A stretch of 64,000 bases of DNA from Candidatus Ferrigenium altingense (GTDB lineage Bacteria; Pseudomonadota; Gammaproteobacteria; Burkholderiales; Gallionellaceae). The position numbers and the translations under genes were made by a program. Every line of letters begins with the position of its first letter. The first letter of the stretch is position 1. Positions 43,980 to 53,279 of this stretch are shown one piece after another. A model generated the notes under the pieces. It was not told the DNA's origin and did not search any database. It saw nothing but the letters and a program-made list of their open reading frames with translations. The DNA lies in assembly GCA_020621985.1 (NCBI GenBank), contig JAHRYS010000006.1:31440-95439 (forward strand), given 5' to 3'.

Positions 43980-44006
43980 GCAGAGGTACGAATAAACCTA
44001 TAAAAA

Positions 44007-44151
44007 GCAGTTCAGCCACGGATTAACGCGGATACGCACGGGTTATTAACAAGTTGCCCTTCTCTCCCGGTGCACCTTTCTGGTGAATGGCAGATTCTCA
44101 GCAACACATCGTTTTGTCTGTGTTAATCAGTGTTCATCCGTGGCTGAGCTG
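44007..44151. repeat. 145-bp inverted-repeat element (CAGCCACGGAT family), copy B
   Basis: It starts GCAGTTCAGCCACGGAT and ends ATCCGTGGCTGAGCTG, with the same length and ends as the element at 26092-26236. The interior is more diverged. It lies between exbD and the bidirectional terminator. Confidence 0.8.
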
Positions 44152-44195
44152 TTTTCAGGATAAATTCGCACCCACCAAAACCATCTAACGGAATG

Positions 44196-44223
44196 AAAAA
44201 AGGCACGCCTAGGCGTGCCTTTT
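44196..44223. terminator. Bidirectional Rho-independent terminator between exbD and the helicase gene
   Basis: The palindrome AGGCACGCCTAGGCGTGCCT (44201-44220) is flanked by AAAAA on the left and TTT on the right. It can stop transcription from both convergent units. Confidence 0.85.
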
Positions 44224-44242
44224 GATTGCAGCAAATTACCGA

Positions 44243-45826
44243 TTAACGGCTATTGCCGTTGTTGCCGCGTCCCAAAGCGTAGCTCGGACGGTCGCCGTCG
44301 CGGCGCGGGGCGTTGTTGCCGCCACGATTGCCGAAGCTGCGTTCCTGGCTGCGTTCTTGGCCGCCGAATCCCGAAGGACGGGCTTGCCCGCCAAAGCCCT
44401 GACCGCCACCAACACCCGGGGTATGACCCTGGGTGCTGTTTGCCTGGCCGTGCCATTGGCCATGACCTTCCTTGCGTCCGGCATGGCTATGACGGCTATC
44501 CGGTGCGCTGTGGTGAAATCCTGTGCCGCGAGCCTGTCCTGAGCCTGCCGAAGGATTGCCGTGGCCGGCAGAATTGCGATTGCCGCCGAAGCCGCCGCCA
44601 TTGCCGCCGCCAAATCCGCCAGGGCCACTGCGGCGCGGGCCGCTGTTGCTGCGCGGACGGTCCGTAGAAGGTCCGCCGGTGCGCAGTTTGTATTTCGGTT
44701 CCAGCCCTTCGATGGTATGCATCTTGATGCTTTGCTCGGTGTAGCGCTCGATGCGCTTCAGCAACTGCGCGTCACGGTTTGACGCAAACGAGATGGCGAT
44801 GCCGGATGAACCGCCGCGGCCGGTGCGCCCAATGCGGTGCACATAATCTTCGGCGAACTTGGGCAGGTCGAAGTTGATCACATGCGAGATGCCGCGCACG
44901 TCGAGGCCACGCGCAGCCACATCGGTGGCGACCAGAATGCGCACGTTGCCGTTGCGCATGTTGAGCAGCGTGCGATTGCGTTCGCGCTGGCTCATGTCGC
45001 CGTGCAATGCCGCAACCGAATGGCCTTGTGCGGAGAGTTGATCGGCGAGGCCGTCGGCGTCGCGCTTGGTAGCGGTAAACACCAGTGCCTGATTCACGCC
45101 GACATCGGTCAGCAGATGGTTGAGCATCTTGTTTTTGTGCGCCACGTCATCGGCGAACATCATGCGCTGCTCGATATTTTCGTGCTTGTCCTTGGCGGCC
45201 GAGACATTGATACGCTTCGGCTCCTTGAGCAGGCGCGAGGCCAGATTGCCGACCACGCCTTCCAGCGTTGCGGAAAATAGCAGGGTCTGGCGTGTCTTGG
45301 GCGTAGCTGCGGCAATACGTTCCACATCGTCGACAAAACCCATGTCCAGCATGCGATCCGCTTCGTCCAGAATCAACACTTCCAGACGCGAGAAGTCGAT
45401 GCGGCCGCGTTCCAGATGGTCGATCAGGCGGCCCGGTGTGGCGACCAGAATATCCACATGGCTGGACAACAGGCGGTTCTGCACCGGGTAAGGCATGCCA
45501 CCCAGGATGCTGATGATTTTGAAGCGCATGTTCTTGCCGTACTTGGTTGCGGCATCGCAGACTTGTTGCGCCAGTTCGCGGGTGGGGGTCAGAACCAGCA
45601 CGCGCGGGCCTTTGCCGGGCATTGCGGAAGGCGTGGCCAAGCGGTTCAGCGCGGGCAGGATAAAGGCGGCGGTTTTGCCGCTGCCGGTTTGCGCCGAAGC
45701 CATCAGGTCATGGCCGGCGATGATTTCGGGAATGGCCTGCGCCTGGATGGGCGTTGGCTCGGTATAACCGGTCTCGGCAATTGCCTTGAGAATAGAGGCG
45801 TTTAAATTTAAGTTTTCAAATGACAT
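44243..45826 (-). CDS. rhlE: DEAD-box ATP-dependent RNA helicase, RhlE type
   Basis: This 527-residue helicase starts at 45826, after AAGGAAG, and gives MSFENLNLNASILKAIAETG. The motifs are in order: Q motif PTPIQAQAIPEI, AQTGSGKTAAF, PTRELAQQ, TPGRL, DEAD, SAT, VATDVAARGLDV and HRIGRTGRGG. The C-terminal 150 residues are a Gly/Asn/Arg/Ser-rich basic tail for RNA binding. Within the tail, NPSAGSGQA is encoded by a dispersed repeat inserted in frame (44531-44557). RhlE helicases act in cold adaptation, ribosome biogenesis and RNA decay. The promoter candidate at 46094-46099 gives a leader of about 260 nt, common for cold-regulated helicases. Confidence 0.93.
   Translation of the reverse strand: MSFENLNLNASILKAIAETGYTEPTPIQAQAIPEIIAGHDLMASAQTGSGKTAAFILPALNRLATPSAMPGKGPRVLVLTPTRELAQQVCDAATKYGKNMRFKIISILGGMPYPVQNRLLSSHVDILVATPGRLIDHLERGRIDFSRLEVLILDEADRMLDMGFVDDVERIAAATPKTRQTLLFSATLEGVVGNLASRLLKEPKRINVSAAKDKHENIEQRMMFADDVAHKNKMLNHLLTDVGVNQALVFTATKRDADGLADQLSAQGHSVAALHGDMSQRERNRTLLNMRNGNVRILVATDVAARGLDVRGISHVINFDLPKFAEDYVHRIGRTGRGGSSGIAISFASNRDAQLLKRIERYTEQSIKMHTIEGLEPKYKLRTGGPSTDRPRSNSGPRRSGPGGFGGGNGGGFGGNRNSAGHGNPSAGSGQARGTGFHHSAPDSRHSHAGRKEGHGQWHGQANSTQGHTPGVGGGQGFGGQARPSGFGGQERSQERSFGNRGGNNAPRRDGDRPSYALGRGNNGNSR
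44531..44557. repeat. Dispersed GTCCTGAGCCTG-type repeat inserted in the helicase coding region
   Basis: CCTGTCCTGAGCCTGCCGAA and the bases after it match the common bacterial repeat that reads CCTTCGGCAGGCTCAGGAC on the other strand. It is in frame in the helicase tail and reads as NPSAGSGQA. Confidence 0.7.
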
Positions 45827-46286
45827 GGTGCTTCCTTTTTTAGAATCAAAGGGAATCCGTTTCGTCATGCCGAATTCAATCCGGAATGACAAATTTTTAA
45901 GTTCCCTAAGGTAAGCGCAGGCAGTTATAACCACCCATTGAATGGGCAGAGGATAGTCCGGCGCATAAAACATCGTCGCTAACCGGAAAACCCAGAAACT
46001 GCTTTGAGTTTTTTAGACAGGCGCGATTTGCATACGCGCGAGAGATAGGTCAGAAAACGATGAACCAATGCCGCAAGGTGCGGCAAGGCGCGCATTATAC
46101 GGATAGGAAAAATAATAGCCAGCGATATTTTTGGCCAGGGTGCGCACGTATGCATGCTGGCAAACGTGTTTGCGAAGAGGCCACTGTTATAATCTAGTCA
46201 ACCTCGACTTTTGGAAGCAGTACATCCGTTAATGCCAGGGCGATTTTGCATCACTTCGAAGCAGGCGAATCGGTATAGCAATAAAA
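45827..46286. other. 460-bp intergenic region with divergent promoters, no gene
   Basis: No convincing gene is seen. For the helicase (minus strand) there is a -10 TATAAT at 46099-46094 and, at the start of its leader, a hairpin GCCGCA-AGG-TGCGGC (46070-46084). For the PAS-GGDEF gene there is an extended -10 (46185-46193). The long helicase leader and the roughly 85-nt leader of the cyclase gene could hold post-transcriptional control. Confidence 0.5.
46185..46193 (+). promoter_or_regulatory. Extended -10 promoter for the PAS-GGDEF gene
   Basis: TGTTATAAT is a full TGn-TATAAT extended -10. No good -35 is seen, which an extended -10 can tolerate. It gives a leader of roughly 85 nt before the ATG at 46287. 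Confidence 0.5.
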
Positions 46287-47963
46287 ATGGATATCCATAA
46301 AATCATCAGCCTGGTGCCAGGGATTGTCTACCAATTCTGTTTGCGCCCCAATGGCAGCACCTGTGTTCCTTACGCCAGTGAAGCTATCCGCGAAATATAC
46401 CGGCTTGATCCGGAGGAAATTCGCGAGGATGCGTCCCAGGCATTTATCCATGTCCATCCGGATGATTTGGAGAGCCACTTGGCCTCCATCAAGGAATCGG
46501 CACGAGATTTGACGCCGTGGCAGCATGAGTATCGGCTGAAGTTTGACGATGGGACGGTGCGCTGGCTGTTCGGCAATGCGCTGCCGCAACGCGAACCAGA
46601 CGGCAGCACACTCTGGCATGGTTTTATCACCGACATCACCGAGCGCAAGCAGGCCGAGTTGGCACTGGCAGAGAGTGAGGGCCGCTTCCGCGAGATATTC
46701 GACACTGTCAGCGATGCGATTTTTATTCACGATGCGGAAACGGGGCGCATCCTCGATGTCAATCGCCGCATGTGCGAGATGTATGGCCTTACCCGCGAAC
46801 AGGCGCTTGCCTGCGGTCCGGATGACTTGAGCGCCGGGGTGCCGCCTTACTCAACCGCCGAGGCCATCGAAAAAATCCGCCTGGCGCATAGCGAGGGGCA
46901 GCAAACCTTCGACTGGCTGGCCCGCACCCACGATGGCCGCTTCTTCTGGGTCGAGGTCAGCCTCCGGTTTGCGTCAATCGGCGGTGAACAGCGGATACTG
47001 GCCGTGGTGCGCGATATTTCCGAGCGCAAGCATGTGGATGCGGAGTTGCGCATCGCCGCGATCGCCTTTGAGTCTCAGGATGGCATAGTGGTTACCAATG
47101 CCGATAATATAATTCTGCGCGTCAACCGCGCCTTCACCGGGATTACCGGCTACACGGCAGAGGAGGCGGTAGGCCACACGCCCAGTATTTTCAAGTCTGG
47201 CCGCCACGACGCAGCTTTTTATGCCGCGATGTGGGAAAACATCCTGCATGATGGATCATGGCATGGCGAAATCTGGAATCGGCGCAAGAACGGTGAGGTG
47301 TATCCGGAACAGCTCACCATTACCGCGGTGAAGGGAAAGAACGGGGAAACCACCCACTATGTCGCCACGTTGCGCGACATTACCGAGCGCAAGGCTGCGG
47401 AGGATGAAATTCATAATCTGGCCTTCTATGATGCGCTCACCAAACTGCCCAACCGCCGCCTGCTCAATGACCGGATCGGGCAAACAATGGCTGCCAGCAA
47501 GCGCAGCGGCCTTTATGGCGCGTTGATATTCCTCGATCTGGATAACTTCAAGCCGCTCAATGATACATACGGGCATGTTGTGGGCGATTTGCTATTGATC
47601 GAGGTAGCGCATCGCCTCACCAGTTGCGTGCGCGAAGCGGACACCGTCGCGCGTTTCGGCGGCGATGAATTTGTGGTGATGCTCAGCGAACTGGATGCGG
47701 ATAATGCCGAATCCACCGCGCAGGCGTGTGCCGTTGCGGAAAAAATTCGCTCTGCCCTGGCCGAACCTTATGTGCTGAAATTTCAGCAAGAGGGCAACGC
47801 AGAAACCATCGTCGTGCATCACTGCACGTCGAGCGTCGGCGTGGTGCTGTTCATCAACCACGAGGCCAGTGCGGAAGACATTCTCAAATGGGCCGACATG
47901 GCGATGTACCGGGCGAAAGAGGGCGGGGGCAATCTGATCTGCTTCTTCGATTCTGAATCTTGA
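46287..47963 (+). CDS. Diguanylate cyclase with three PAS domains (PAS-PAS-PAS-GGDEF)
   Basis: This 558-residue cytoplasmic sensor makes the second messenger c-di-GMP. Three PAS/PAC units are visible, each closing with an ITERK/ISERK-type linker (about 115, 250 and 370). The GGDEF domain follows (about 385-555) with LAFYDALTKLPNRRLL, DLDNFKPLNDTYGH and the active site FGGDEF. RExD (READ) five residues before it forms an inhibitory I-site, so product feedback is likely. There are no transmembrane helices, so the input is internal, perhaps redox or a small ligand. The start lacks a clear ribosome binding site. The next gene, 48 nt on, is an HD-GYP-like protein. Confidence 0.92.
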   Translation: MDIHKIISLVPGIVYQFCLRPNGSTCVPYASEAIREIYRLDPEEIREDASQAFIHVHPDDLESHLASIKESARDLTPWQHEYRLKFDDGTVRWLFGNALPQREPDGSTLWHGFITDITERKQAELALAESEGRFREIFDTVSDAIFIHDAETGRILDVNRRMCEMYGLTREQALACGPDDLSAGVPPYSTAEAIEKIRLAHSEGQQTFDWLARTHDGRFFWVEVSLRFASIGGEQRILAVVRDISERKHVDAELRIAAIAFESQDGIVVTNADNIILRVNRAFTGITGYTAEEAVGHTPSIFKSGRHDAAFYAAMWENILHDGSWHGEIWNRRKNGEVYPEQLTITAVKGKNGETTHYVATLRDITERKAAEDEIHNLAFYDALTKLPNRRLLNDRIGQTMAASKRSGLYGALIFLDLDNFKPLNDTYGHVVGDLLLIEVAHRLTSCVREADTVARFGGDEFVVMLSELDADNAESTAQACAVAEKIRSALAEPYVLKFQQEGNAETIVVHHCTSSVGVVLFINHEASAEDILKWADMAMYRAKEGGGNLICFFDSES

Positions 47964-48011
47964 GGAAGCGCTAAAAAGCTCGGCGGATCAAGGCCGGCAG
48001 GAAATTACCAA

Positions 48012-49286
48012 ATGCACGAATTACAAGACGAACATTATTTGCGGGCGGTTACCGAGCTTGGCGACACCCGCAAGATTGTCGCGGATCGCGACATCTATTC
48101 GCAGAGCGGAATCAAGCTGGTTGCGTCGGGCATCCACATTACAAGCGGCCTGTATGAACGGTTGGTCAATCATAAAATGCTGCCGTCATTGGATATGGCC
48201 CTGTCAATTGAAAATATGCTTGATCCGAAAGCCATCTTGCAAGATGTGCTTGACCTGATCCAGACGAATGACAAACTAAAAAAAGTGGCAGATGCCATCG
48301 ACAAGGATCGCTACTATCGCCGGATAATTCTTGCCATTAAACTCCCTGCCCCCTTGGCTTTCAAGTTGACGGTGGCGCGTGAGAAGTATTGCCACATCTA
48401 TCAACACAGCATGTTGCTGCTAATCATAAGCGTTTACCTTGCCCGCCGTGATGGGATGAATTTCCAGGAAGCGGAATGGGTGGCCACGGCCGCATTATTT
48501 CAAGACATCGGTTTGTTGCATATTGATCCCCGGCTGCTTGAACCCTCGCACGTGATGAGTGCTGACGAGAGGCGGCATCTCTATGCCCATCCGCTGACCG
48601 CCTACCTGTTGTTATGCGGATTTCCCGAGCTGCCCCGGCATATTGCCGATGCCGTACTTGAACATCACGAGCGGATGGATGGCAGCGGTTATCCGCGTGG
48701 TTTGCACGGGGAAAAAATCAGCCGTTACGGCCAGATACTGGCAGTCGCGGAGCTTGCTGCCAAGATGTTTGATGCCGATCATCCGGAGATGTCGTGGAAA
48801 AAGCTGGAGGTGATGCTCAAGCTGAATTCCAGACGGTACGGACAAGGCTTTATCGGGTATCTGAATATCCTTCGGGATGATCCTGCCGTTGATGAGCCAT
48901 CAGGCAGCAACGATCCGGAGTGCCTTGTTGCTCAAGTCAGGCTGATTGCGAAACTGTTTGAAGATTTCAATCAACATTCCGATCCCAGCTGTCGCGACGA
49001 GGTTTTTGATTTTGCCCAAACACGTTTGGCTGGATTGAGGCTGGAGCTGTTCGATGCGGGGTTTGATCCCCGCGATCCGGAGGGGTTGATACAACTTTTT
49101 ACTGATGAGCCGGAGTGTATCTCCGAGTATGCCCCGTTGCTGAATGAAGCGCTTTGGCGGTTTAAGTCGCTGGTGCTGGCGATTTCGCGGCATTGGCCGG
49201 AGGAAATCAAGAATCATGATCGACAGCCGGAAAAATCGGAGCGTGCCTGGCTGAATGAAATGAACCTATTATTGCTTGCTGCATAG
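48012..49286 (+). CDS. Degenerate HD-GYP domain protein
   Basis: This 424-residue protein has an HD-GYP-type core (about 125-260): YQHS (His132), FQDIG (163-167), AHPLTAYLLL (192-201), His210, LEHHERMDGSGYP (216-228). In active c-di-GMP phosphodiesterases the second motif is HDxGK; here it is QDIGL, so the metal-binding His and the Lys are lost. GYP and several other metal ligands are kept. The N-terminal 120 residues and C-terminal 160 residues are unassigned helical regions. It lies directly after a diguanylate cyclase on the same strand, so it may be a c-di-GMP sensor or partner rather than an enzyme. Confidence 0.82.
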   Translation: MHELQDEHYLRAVTELGDTRKIVADRDIYSQSGIKLVASGIHITSGLYERLVNHKMLPSLDMALSIENMLDPKAILQDVLDLIQTNDKLKKVADAIDKDRYYRRIILAIKLPAPLAFKLTVAREKYCHIYQHSMLLLIISVYLARRDGMNFQEAEWVATAALFQDIGLLHIDPRLLEPSHVMSADERRHLYAHPLTAYLLLCGFPELPRHIADAVLEHHERMDGSGYPRGLHGEKISRYGQILAVAELAAKMFDADHPEMSWKKLEVMLKLNSRRYGQGFIGYLNILRDDPAVDEPSGSNDPECLVAQVRLIAKLFEDFNQHSDPSCRDEVFDFAQTRLAGLRLELFDAGFDPRDPEGLIQLFTDEPECISEYAPLLNEALWRFKSLVLAISRHWPEEIKNHDRQPEKSERAWLNEMNLLLLAA

Positions 49287-49368
49287 GATGGCTTGATCCG
49301 CCGGGTTGAAAATTCCCAAGCAGCCCTCAAATGGCGCGATGCCCTTATATTAACAAATCGGAGACAAC

Positions 49369-51270
49369 ATGACTGAAAACACAACCACCAACCGCGAGAC
49401 CCTGGGCTTCCAAACCGAGGTGAAGCAGCTGCTGCAGTTGATGATCCACTCGCTGTATTCCAACCGCGAGATTTTCCTGCGCGAACTGATTTCCAACGCT
49501 TCCGATGCGTGCGACAAACTGCGCTTCGAGGGGCTGCACAATGCGGCATTGTTCGAAAACGATTCGGACATGGCTATCCGCATCGGCTACAACAAGACGG
49601 AGCGGACGCTGACCATTGCGGACAACGGCATCGGCATGAGCCGCGACGAGGTGATCGGCAACCTCGGCACCATCGCCAAATCGGGCACGCGCGAATTCTT
49701 CTCGCGGCTGTCCGGCGACCAGCAAAAGGACGCGCACCTGATCGGCCAGTTCGGCGTGGGGTTCTATTCCGCGTTTATCGTCGCGGACAAGGTGACGGTG
49801 CTGACCCGACGTGCCGGCGACAACACGGATCAGGGCGTGCGCTGGGAATCCGATGGCGGCGGCGAGTTTTCCATCGAGATGCTGGACAAGGCCGTGCGCG
49901 GCACCGAGATCACGCTGCACCTGCGCGATGATCAGGATGACCTGCTGGACGGATACAAATTGCGCGAAATTATCCGCAAGTATTCCAACCATATCGTCCA
50001 GCCCATCCTGATGAACAAGGAAGAATGGAAAGACGGCGCGCAGCAGGTCACCGATGAGGACGAGACCGTCAATCAGGCGTCGGCATTGTGGGCGCGCAGC
50101 AAAAACGAGATCACCGACGAGCAGTACCAGGAGTTCTACAAGCATGTCGGGCATGACTTCGACGACCCGCTGGCGTGGACGCATGCCCGCGTCGAGGGGC
50201 GTCAGGAATATACGCAGTTGCTCTACATTCCGGCGCATGCGCCGTTCGATATGTGGGATCGACACGCCCGCCACGGTATCAAGCTGTACGTGCGGCGCGT
50301 GTTCATCATGGACGACGCCGAGCAGTTGATGCCGTCGTACCTGCGTTTCGTGCGCGGGGTGGTCGATTCCAGCGACCTGCCGCTCAACGTGTCGCGCGAG
50401 ATATTGCAGGAGTCGAAGGACATCGAGGCGATTCGCAAGGGCTGCACCGGCAAGGTGCTGGGGCTGCTCGCCGACCTTGCCGAAAACGACAAGGACAAAT
50501 ATGCGACATTCTGGGCGGAATTCGGCAAGGCGCTGAAGGAAGGAGTGGGCGAGGATTTCGCCAACAAGGACAAGATCGCCGGGCTGCTGCGCTTCGCCTC
50601 GACGCATTCCGATACAAGTGATGAGACCGTGTCACTGGCCGACTACATCGCGCGCATGAAGGAAGGCCAGGAGAAAATCTATTACGTCACTGCCGAGACC
50701 TTCAATGCGGCGAAGAACAGCCCGCATCTGGAAGTGTTCCGCAAGAAAGGCATCGAGGTGCTGCTGATGTCCGACCGCGTGGACGAATGGGCATTGAGCT
50801 ACCTTACCGAATTTGACGGCAAGCCGCTGGCCTCGGTGGCGAAGGGCGGCCTCGATCTGGGCAAGCTGGAAGACGAGGCGGAGAAGCTGGCGCAGGAAAA
50901 AGAGGCGGACGAATTCAAGGAGCTGACCGGCAGGATCAAGGCCAGCCTCGCCGAGCGCGTCAAGGAAGTGCGCGTCACGCACCGCCTGACCGATTCGCCG
51001 GCCTGCCTGGTGGCCGAGGAGCACGACCTGAGCGGTAATCTGGCGCGCATGCTCAAGGCAGCCGGCCAGAAGGCGCCCGTTTCACAGCCCACCCTGGAGA
51101 TCAATCCGCAGCATCCGGTGGTGCTGCGTTTGAAATCCGAGGAAAAGCGCTTCGACGACTGGGCGGCAGTGCTGTTCGATCAGGCCTTGCTGGCCGAAGG
51201 CGGGCAGATCGACGATCCGGCGGCCTTCGTCAAGCGCATCAATCAGTTGATGCTGGAACTGGGCAGTTAA
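49369..51270 (+). CDS. htpG: Molecular chaperone HtpG (Hsp90)
   Basis: This 633-residue Hsp90 family chaperone has the N-terminal ATPase motifs SNRIEIFLREL-type [17 protein letters not shown] (about 25-41), [11 protein letters not shown] (about 85-95), FSRLSGDQ and [11 protein letters not shown] (about 127-137). The middle domain has the catalytic Arg in NVSREILQ, and a C-terminal dimerisation domain follows. It folds client proteins under stress. A CGGAGACAAC ribosome binding region precedes the ATG. It is followed by a 30-bp palindrome and typA. Confidence 0.97.
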   Translation: MTENTTTNRETLGFQTEVKQLLQLMIHSLYSNREIFLRELISNASDACDKLRFEGLHNAALFENDSDMAIRIGYNKTERTLTIADNGIGMSRDEVIGNLGTIAKSGTREFFSRLSGDQQKDAHLIGQFGVGFYSAFIVADKVTVLTRRAGDNTDQGVRWESDGGGEFSIEMLDKAVRGTEITLHLRDDQDDLLDGYKLREIIRKYSNHIVQPILMNKEEWKDGAQQVTDEDETVNQASALWARSKNEITDEQYQEFYKHVGHDFDDPLAWTHARVEGRQEYTQLLYIPAHAPFDMWDRHARHGIKLYVRRVFIMDDAEQLMPSYLRFVRGVVDSSDLPLNVSREILQESKDIEAIRKGCTGKVLGLLADLAENDKDKYATFWAEFGKALKEGVGEDFANKDKIAGLLRFASTHSDTSDETVSLADYIARMKEGQEKIYYVTAETFNAAKNSPHLEVFRKKGIEVLLMSDRVDEWALSYLTEFDGKPLASVAKGGLDLGKLEDEAEKLAQEKEADEFKELTGRIKASLAERVKEVRVTHRLTDSPACLVAEEHDLSGNLARMLKAAGQKAPVSQPTLEINPQHPVVLRLKSEEKRFDDWAAVLFDQALLAEGGQIDDPAAFVKRINQLMLELGS

Positions 51271-51277
51271 AGGGGGC

Positions 51278-51307
51278 GGCACGGGCGATTCATGAATCGC
51301 CCGTGCC
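51278..51307. repeat. Perfect 30-bp palindrome (GGGCGATTCATGAATCGCCC family)
   Basis: The sequence from 51278 to 51307 reads identically on both strands, centred on ATTCATGAAT. GGGCGATTCATGAATCGCCC is a dispersed repeat known from many bacterial genomes. With no T-tract it is a poor Rho-independent terminator, but the strong hairpin may protect the htpG mRNA 3' end. Confidence 0.85.
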
Positions 51308-51362
51308 CGCTCCTCCTCATGTGCTAGAATGCGCGCCCTTTTCACATAGCAAGGCAGTTCCC

Positions 51363-53171
51363 ATGTCCCGCGAAATCCGCAATATCGCCATCATCGCCCA
51401 CGTCGACCACGGCAAAACCACCATGGTGGACAAGCTCCTCAGCCAGGCCGGTACCTTTTCCTCCCACCAGCATGTTGCCGAGCGTGTCATGGACAGCAAC
51501 GATCTGGAAAAAGAGCGCGGCATCACCATTCTGGCCAAGAACTGCGCGGTGGATTACGAAGGCGTGCATATCAACATCGTCGATACGCCCGGCCACGCCG
51601 ACTTCGGCGGCGAGGTAGAGCGCGTGCTGGGGATGGTGGATGGCGTGCTGCTGCTGGTGGATGCGGTGGAAGGCCCGATGCCGCAGACCCGCTTCGTCAC
51701 CAAGAAGGCATTGGCGTTGGGCCTGCGCCCGATCGTGGTGATCAACAAGGTGGACCGCGACGGCGCGCGCCCGGATTGGGTGATCAACAAGACTTTCGAT
51801 TTGTTCGACAAGCTCGGCGCAACCGAAGAACAGCTGGATTTTCCGGTGGTGTATGCGTCGGCATTGAATGGTTACGCCACGCTCGATCTGGCCAAACCCA
51901 GCACGGATATGCGTCCGCTGTTCGATGCGGTGATCAAGAATGTGCCCGCGCCGGATGCCGACGTGGATGCGCCGCTGCAATTGCAGATCTCCGCGCTGGA
52001 TTATTCCAGCTTCGTCGGCCGCATCGGCGTGGGGCGCGTGCGCCGCGGCCGCATCAAGCCGGGCCAGGATGTGATGGTATTGAATGGCGATAAGGCGCCG
52101 AAGCGCGCGCGCGTCAACCAGGTGCTGGGTTTTCGCGGCATCGAACGCGTATTGCTGGACGAAGCCCTTGCGGGCGATATCGTGCTGATCAACGGCATCG
52201 ATGAAATCGGCATCGGTGTGACGCTGGCTGACGTGAGCCAGCCGGAAGCCTTGCCGATGCCCAAAGTGGACGAGCCGACGCTGACGATGAATCTGATGGT
52301 GAATACCTCGCCGTTGTGCGGACAAGAAGGCAAGTTCATCACCAGCCGCCAGATCCGCGATCGCCTGACCAAGGAATTGCTGGTGAACGTGGCGTTGCGT
52401 GTCGATGAAACGGACAATACCGACGTGTTCCTGTTGGCCGGGCGCGGTGAATTGCATCTGACCATTTTGCTGGAAAACATGCGCCGGGAAGGTTTTGAAA
52501 TGGGCGTGGGCAAGCCGCGCGTGGTGTACCGCGAAATCAACGGTGAGAAATGCGAGCCTTTCGAGGTGCTGACCGTGGACGTGGAAGATACCAACCAGGG
52601 CGCGGTGATGGAAGAACTGGGGCGCCGTCGCGGCGACTTGCAGGACATGCAGCCGGACGGCCATGGCCGCGTGCGTCTGGAATACCGTATTCCGGCGCGC
52701 GGATTGATCGGCTTCCAGTCCGAATTCATGACCATGACGCGCGGCACCGGCATCATGGCGCACGTGTTCGACGACTACGCACCGGTCAAGGCCGATATGC
52801 CAGGCCGCCGCAACGGCGTGCTGATTTCGCAGGACAACGGCGAGGCGGTAGCTTACGCTTTGTGGAAGCTGGAAGACCGCGGCCGCATGTTCGTATCGCC
52901 CGGCGACAAACTGTACGAAGGCATGATCATCGGCGTACACAGCCGCGACAACGACCTGGTGGTTAACCCGATCAAGGGCAAACAACTGACCAACGTGCGC
53001 GCTTCGGGCACCGATGAAGCGGTGCGCCTGACCCCGCCGATTCGCCTGACGCTGGAATCCGCGGTCGAGTTCATCGACGATGATGAACTGGTGGAAATCA
53101 CGCCATTGTCCGTCCGTATCCGCAAACGCTATTTAACGGAAATCGAACGCAAGCGCGCGTCGCGCTCTTAA
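51363..53171 (+). CDS. typA: Ribosome-associated translational GTPase TypA/BipA
   Basis: This 602-residue translational GTPase acts in 50S assembly and stress adaptation. The start at 51363 gives [20 protein letters not shown]; the longer upstream frame is not used. G1 is AHVDHGKT (about 12-19), the G2 region has ERGITI, G3 is [10 protein letters not shown] (about 73-82) and G4 is NKVD (about 128-131). EF-G-like domains III and V and the BipA-specific C-terminal domain (ending near [13 protein letters not shown]) follow. Full length. Confidence 0.97.
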   Translation: MSREIRNIAIIAHVDHGKTTMVDKLLSQAGTFSSHQHVAERVMDSNDLEKERGITILAKNCAVDYEGVHINIVDTPGHADFGGEVERVLGMVDGVLLLVDAVEGPMPQTRFVTKKALALGLRPIVVINKVDRDGARPDWVINKTFDLFDKLGATEEQLDFPVVYASALNGYATLDLAKPSTDMRPLFDAVIKNVPAPDADVDAPLQLQISALDYSSFVGRIGVGRVRRGRIKPGQDVMVLNGDKAPKRARVNQVLGFRGIERVLLDEALAGDIVLINGIDEIGIGVTLADVSQPEALPMPKVDEPTLTMNLMVNTSPLCGQEGKFITSRQIRDRLTKELLVNVALRVDETDNTDVFLLAGRGELHLTILLENMRREGFEMGVGKPRVVYREINGEKCEPFEVLTVDVEDTNQGAVMEELGRRRGDLQDMQPDGHGRVRLEYRIPARGLIGFQSEFMTMTRGTGIMAHVFDDYAPVKADMPGRRNGVLISQDNGEAVAYALWKLEDRGRMFVSPGDKLYEGMIIGVHSRDNDLVVNPIKGKQLTNVRASGTDEAVRLTPPIRLTLESAVEFIDDDELVEITPLSVRIRKRYLTEIERKRASRS

Positions 53172-53194
53172 GCTCGTGAGCTTATAGGTGAAAT

Positions 53195-53225
53195 AAAAGG
53201 GGCGCGCAGGCGCCCCTTTTTATTT
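53195..53225. terminator. Rho-independent terminator after typA
   Basis: AAAAGGGGCG-CGCAGG-CGCCCCTTTT forms a strong stem flanked by A on the left and T on the right. It separates typA from rmuC. Confidence 0.88.
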
Positions 53226-53279
53226 GGACTGGTTGATTGGTTTATACTGATACAGGGTTTTTAAGGTAAACCAATACTA

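Noticed and set aside
44215..44667. Plus-strand frames at the 3' end of the helicase gene
   Set aside because: Shadows of the Gly-rich tail and of a dispersed repeat that leaves PEPAEG/VLSLPKD-type peptides in other frames.
51278..51307. Rho-independent terminator between htpG and typA
   Set aside because: The palindrome is perfect but lacks a T-tract and matches a dispersed repeat family, so I list it as a repeat.
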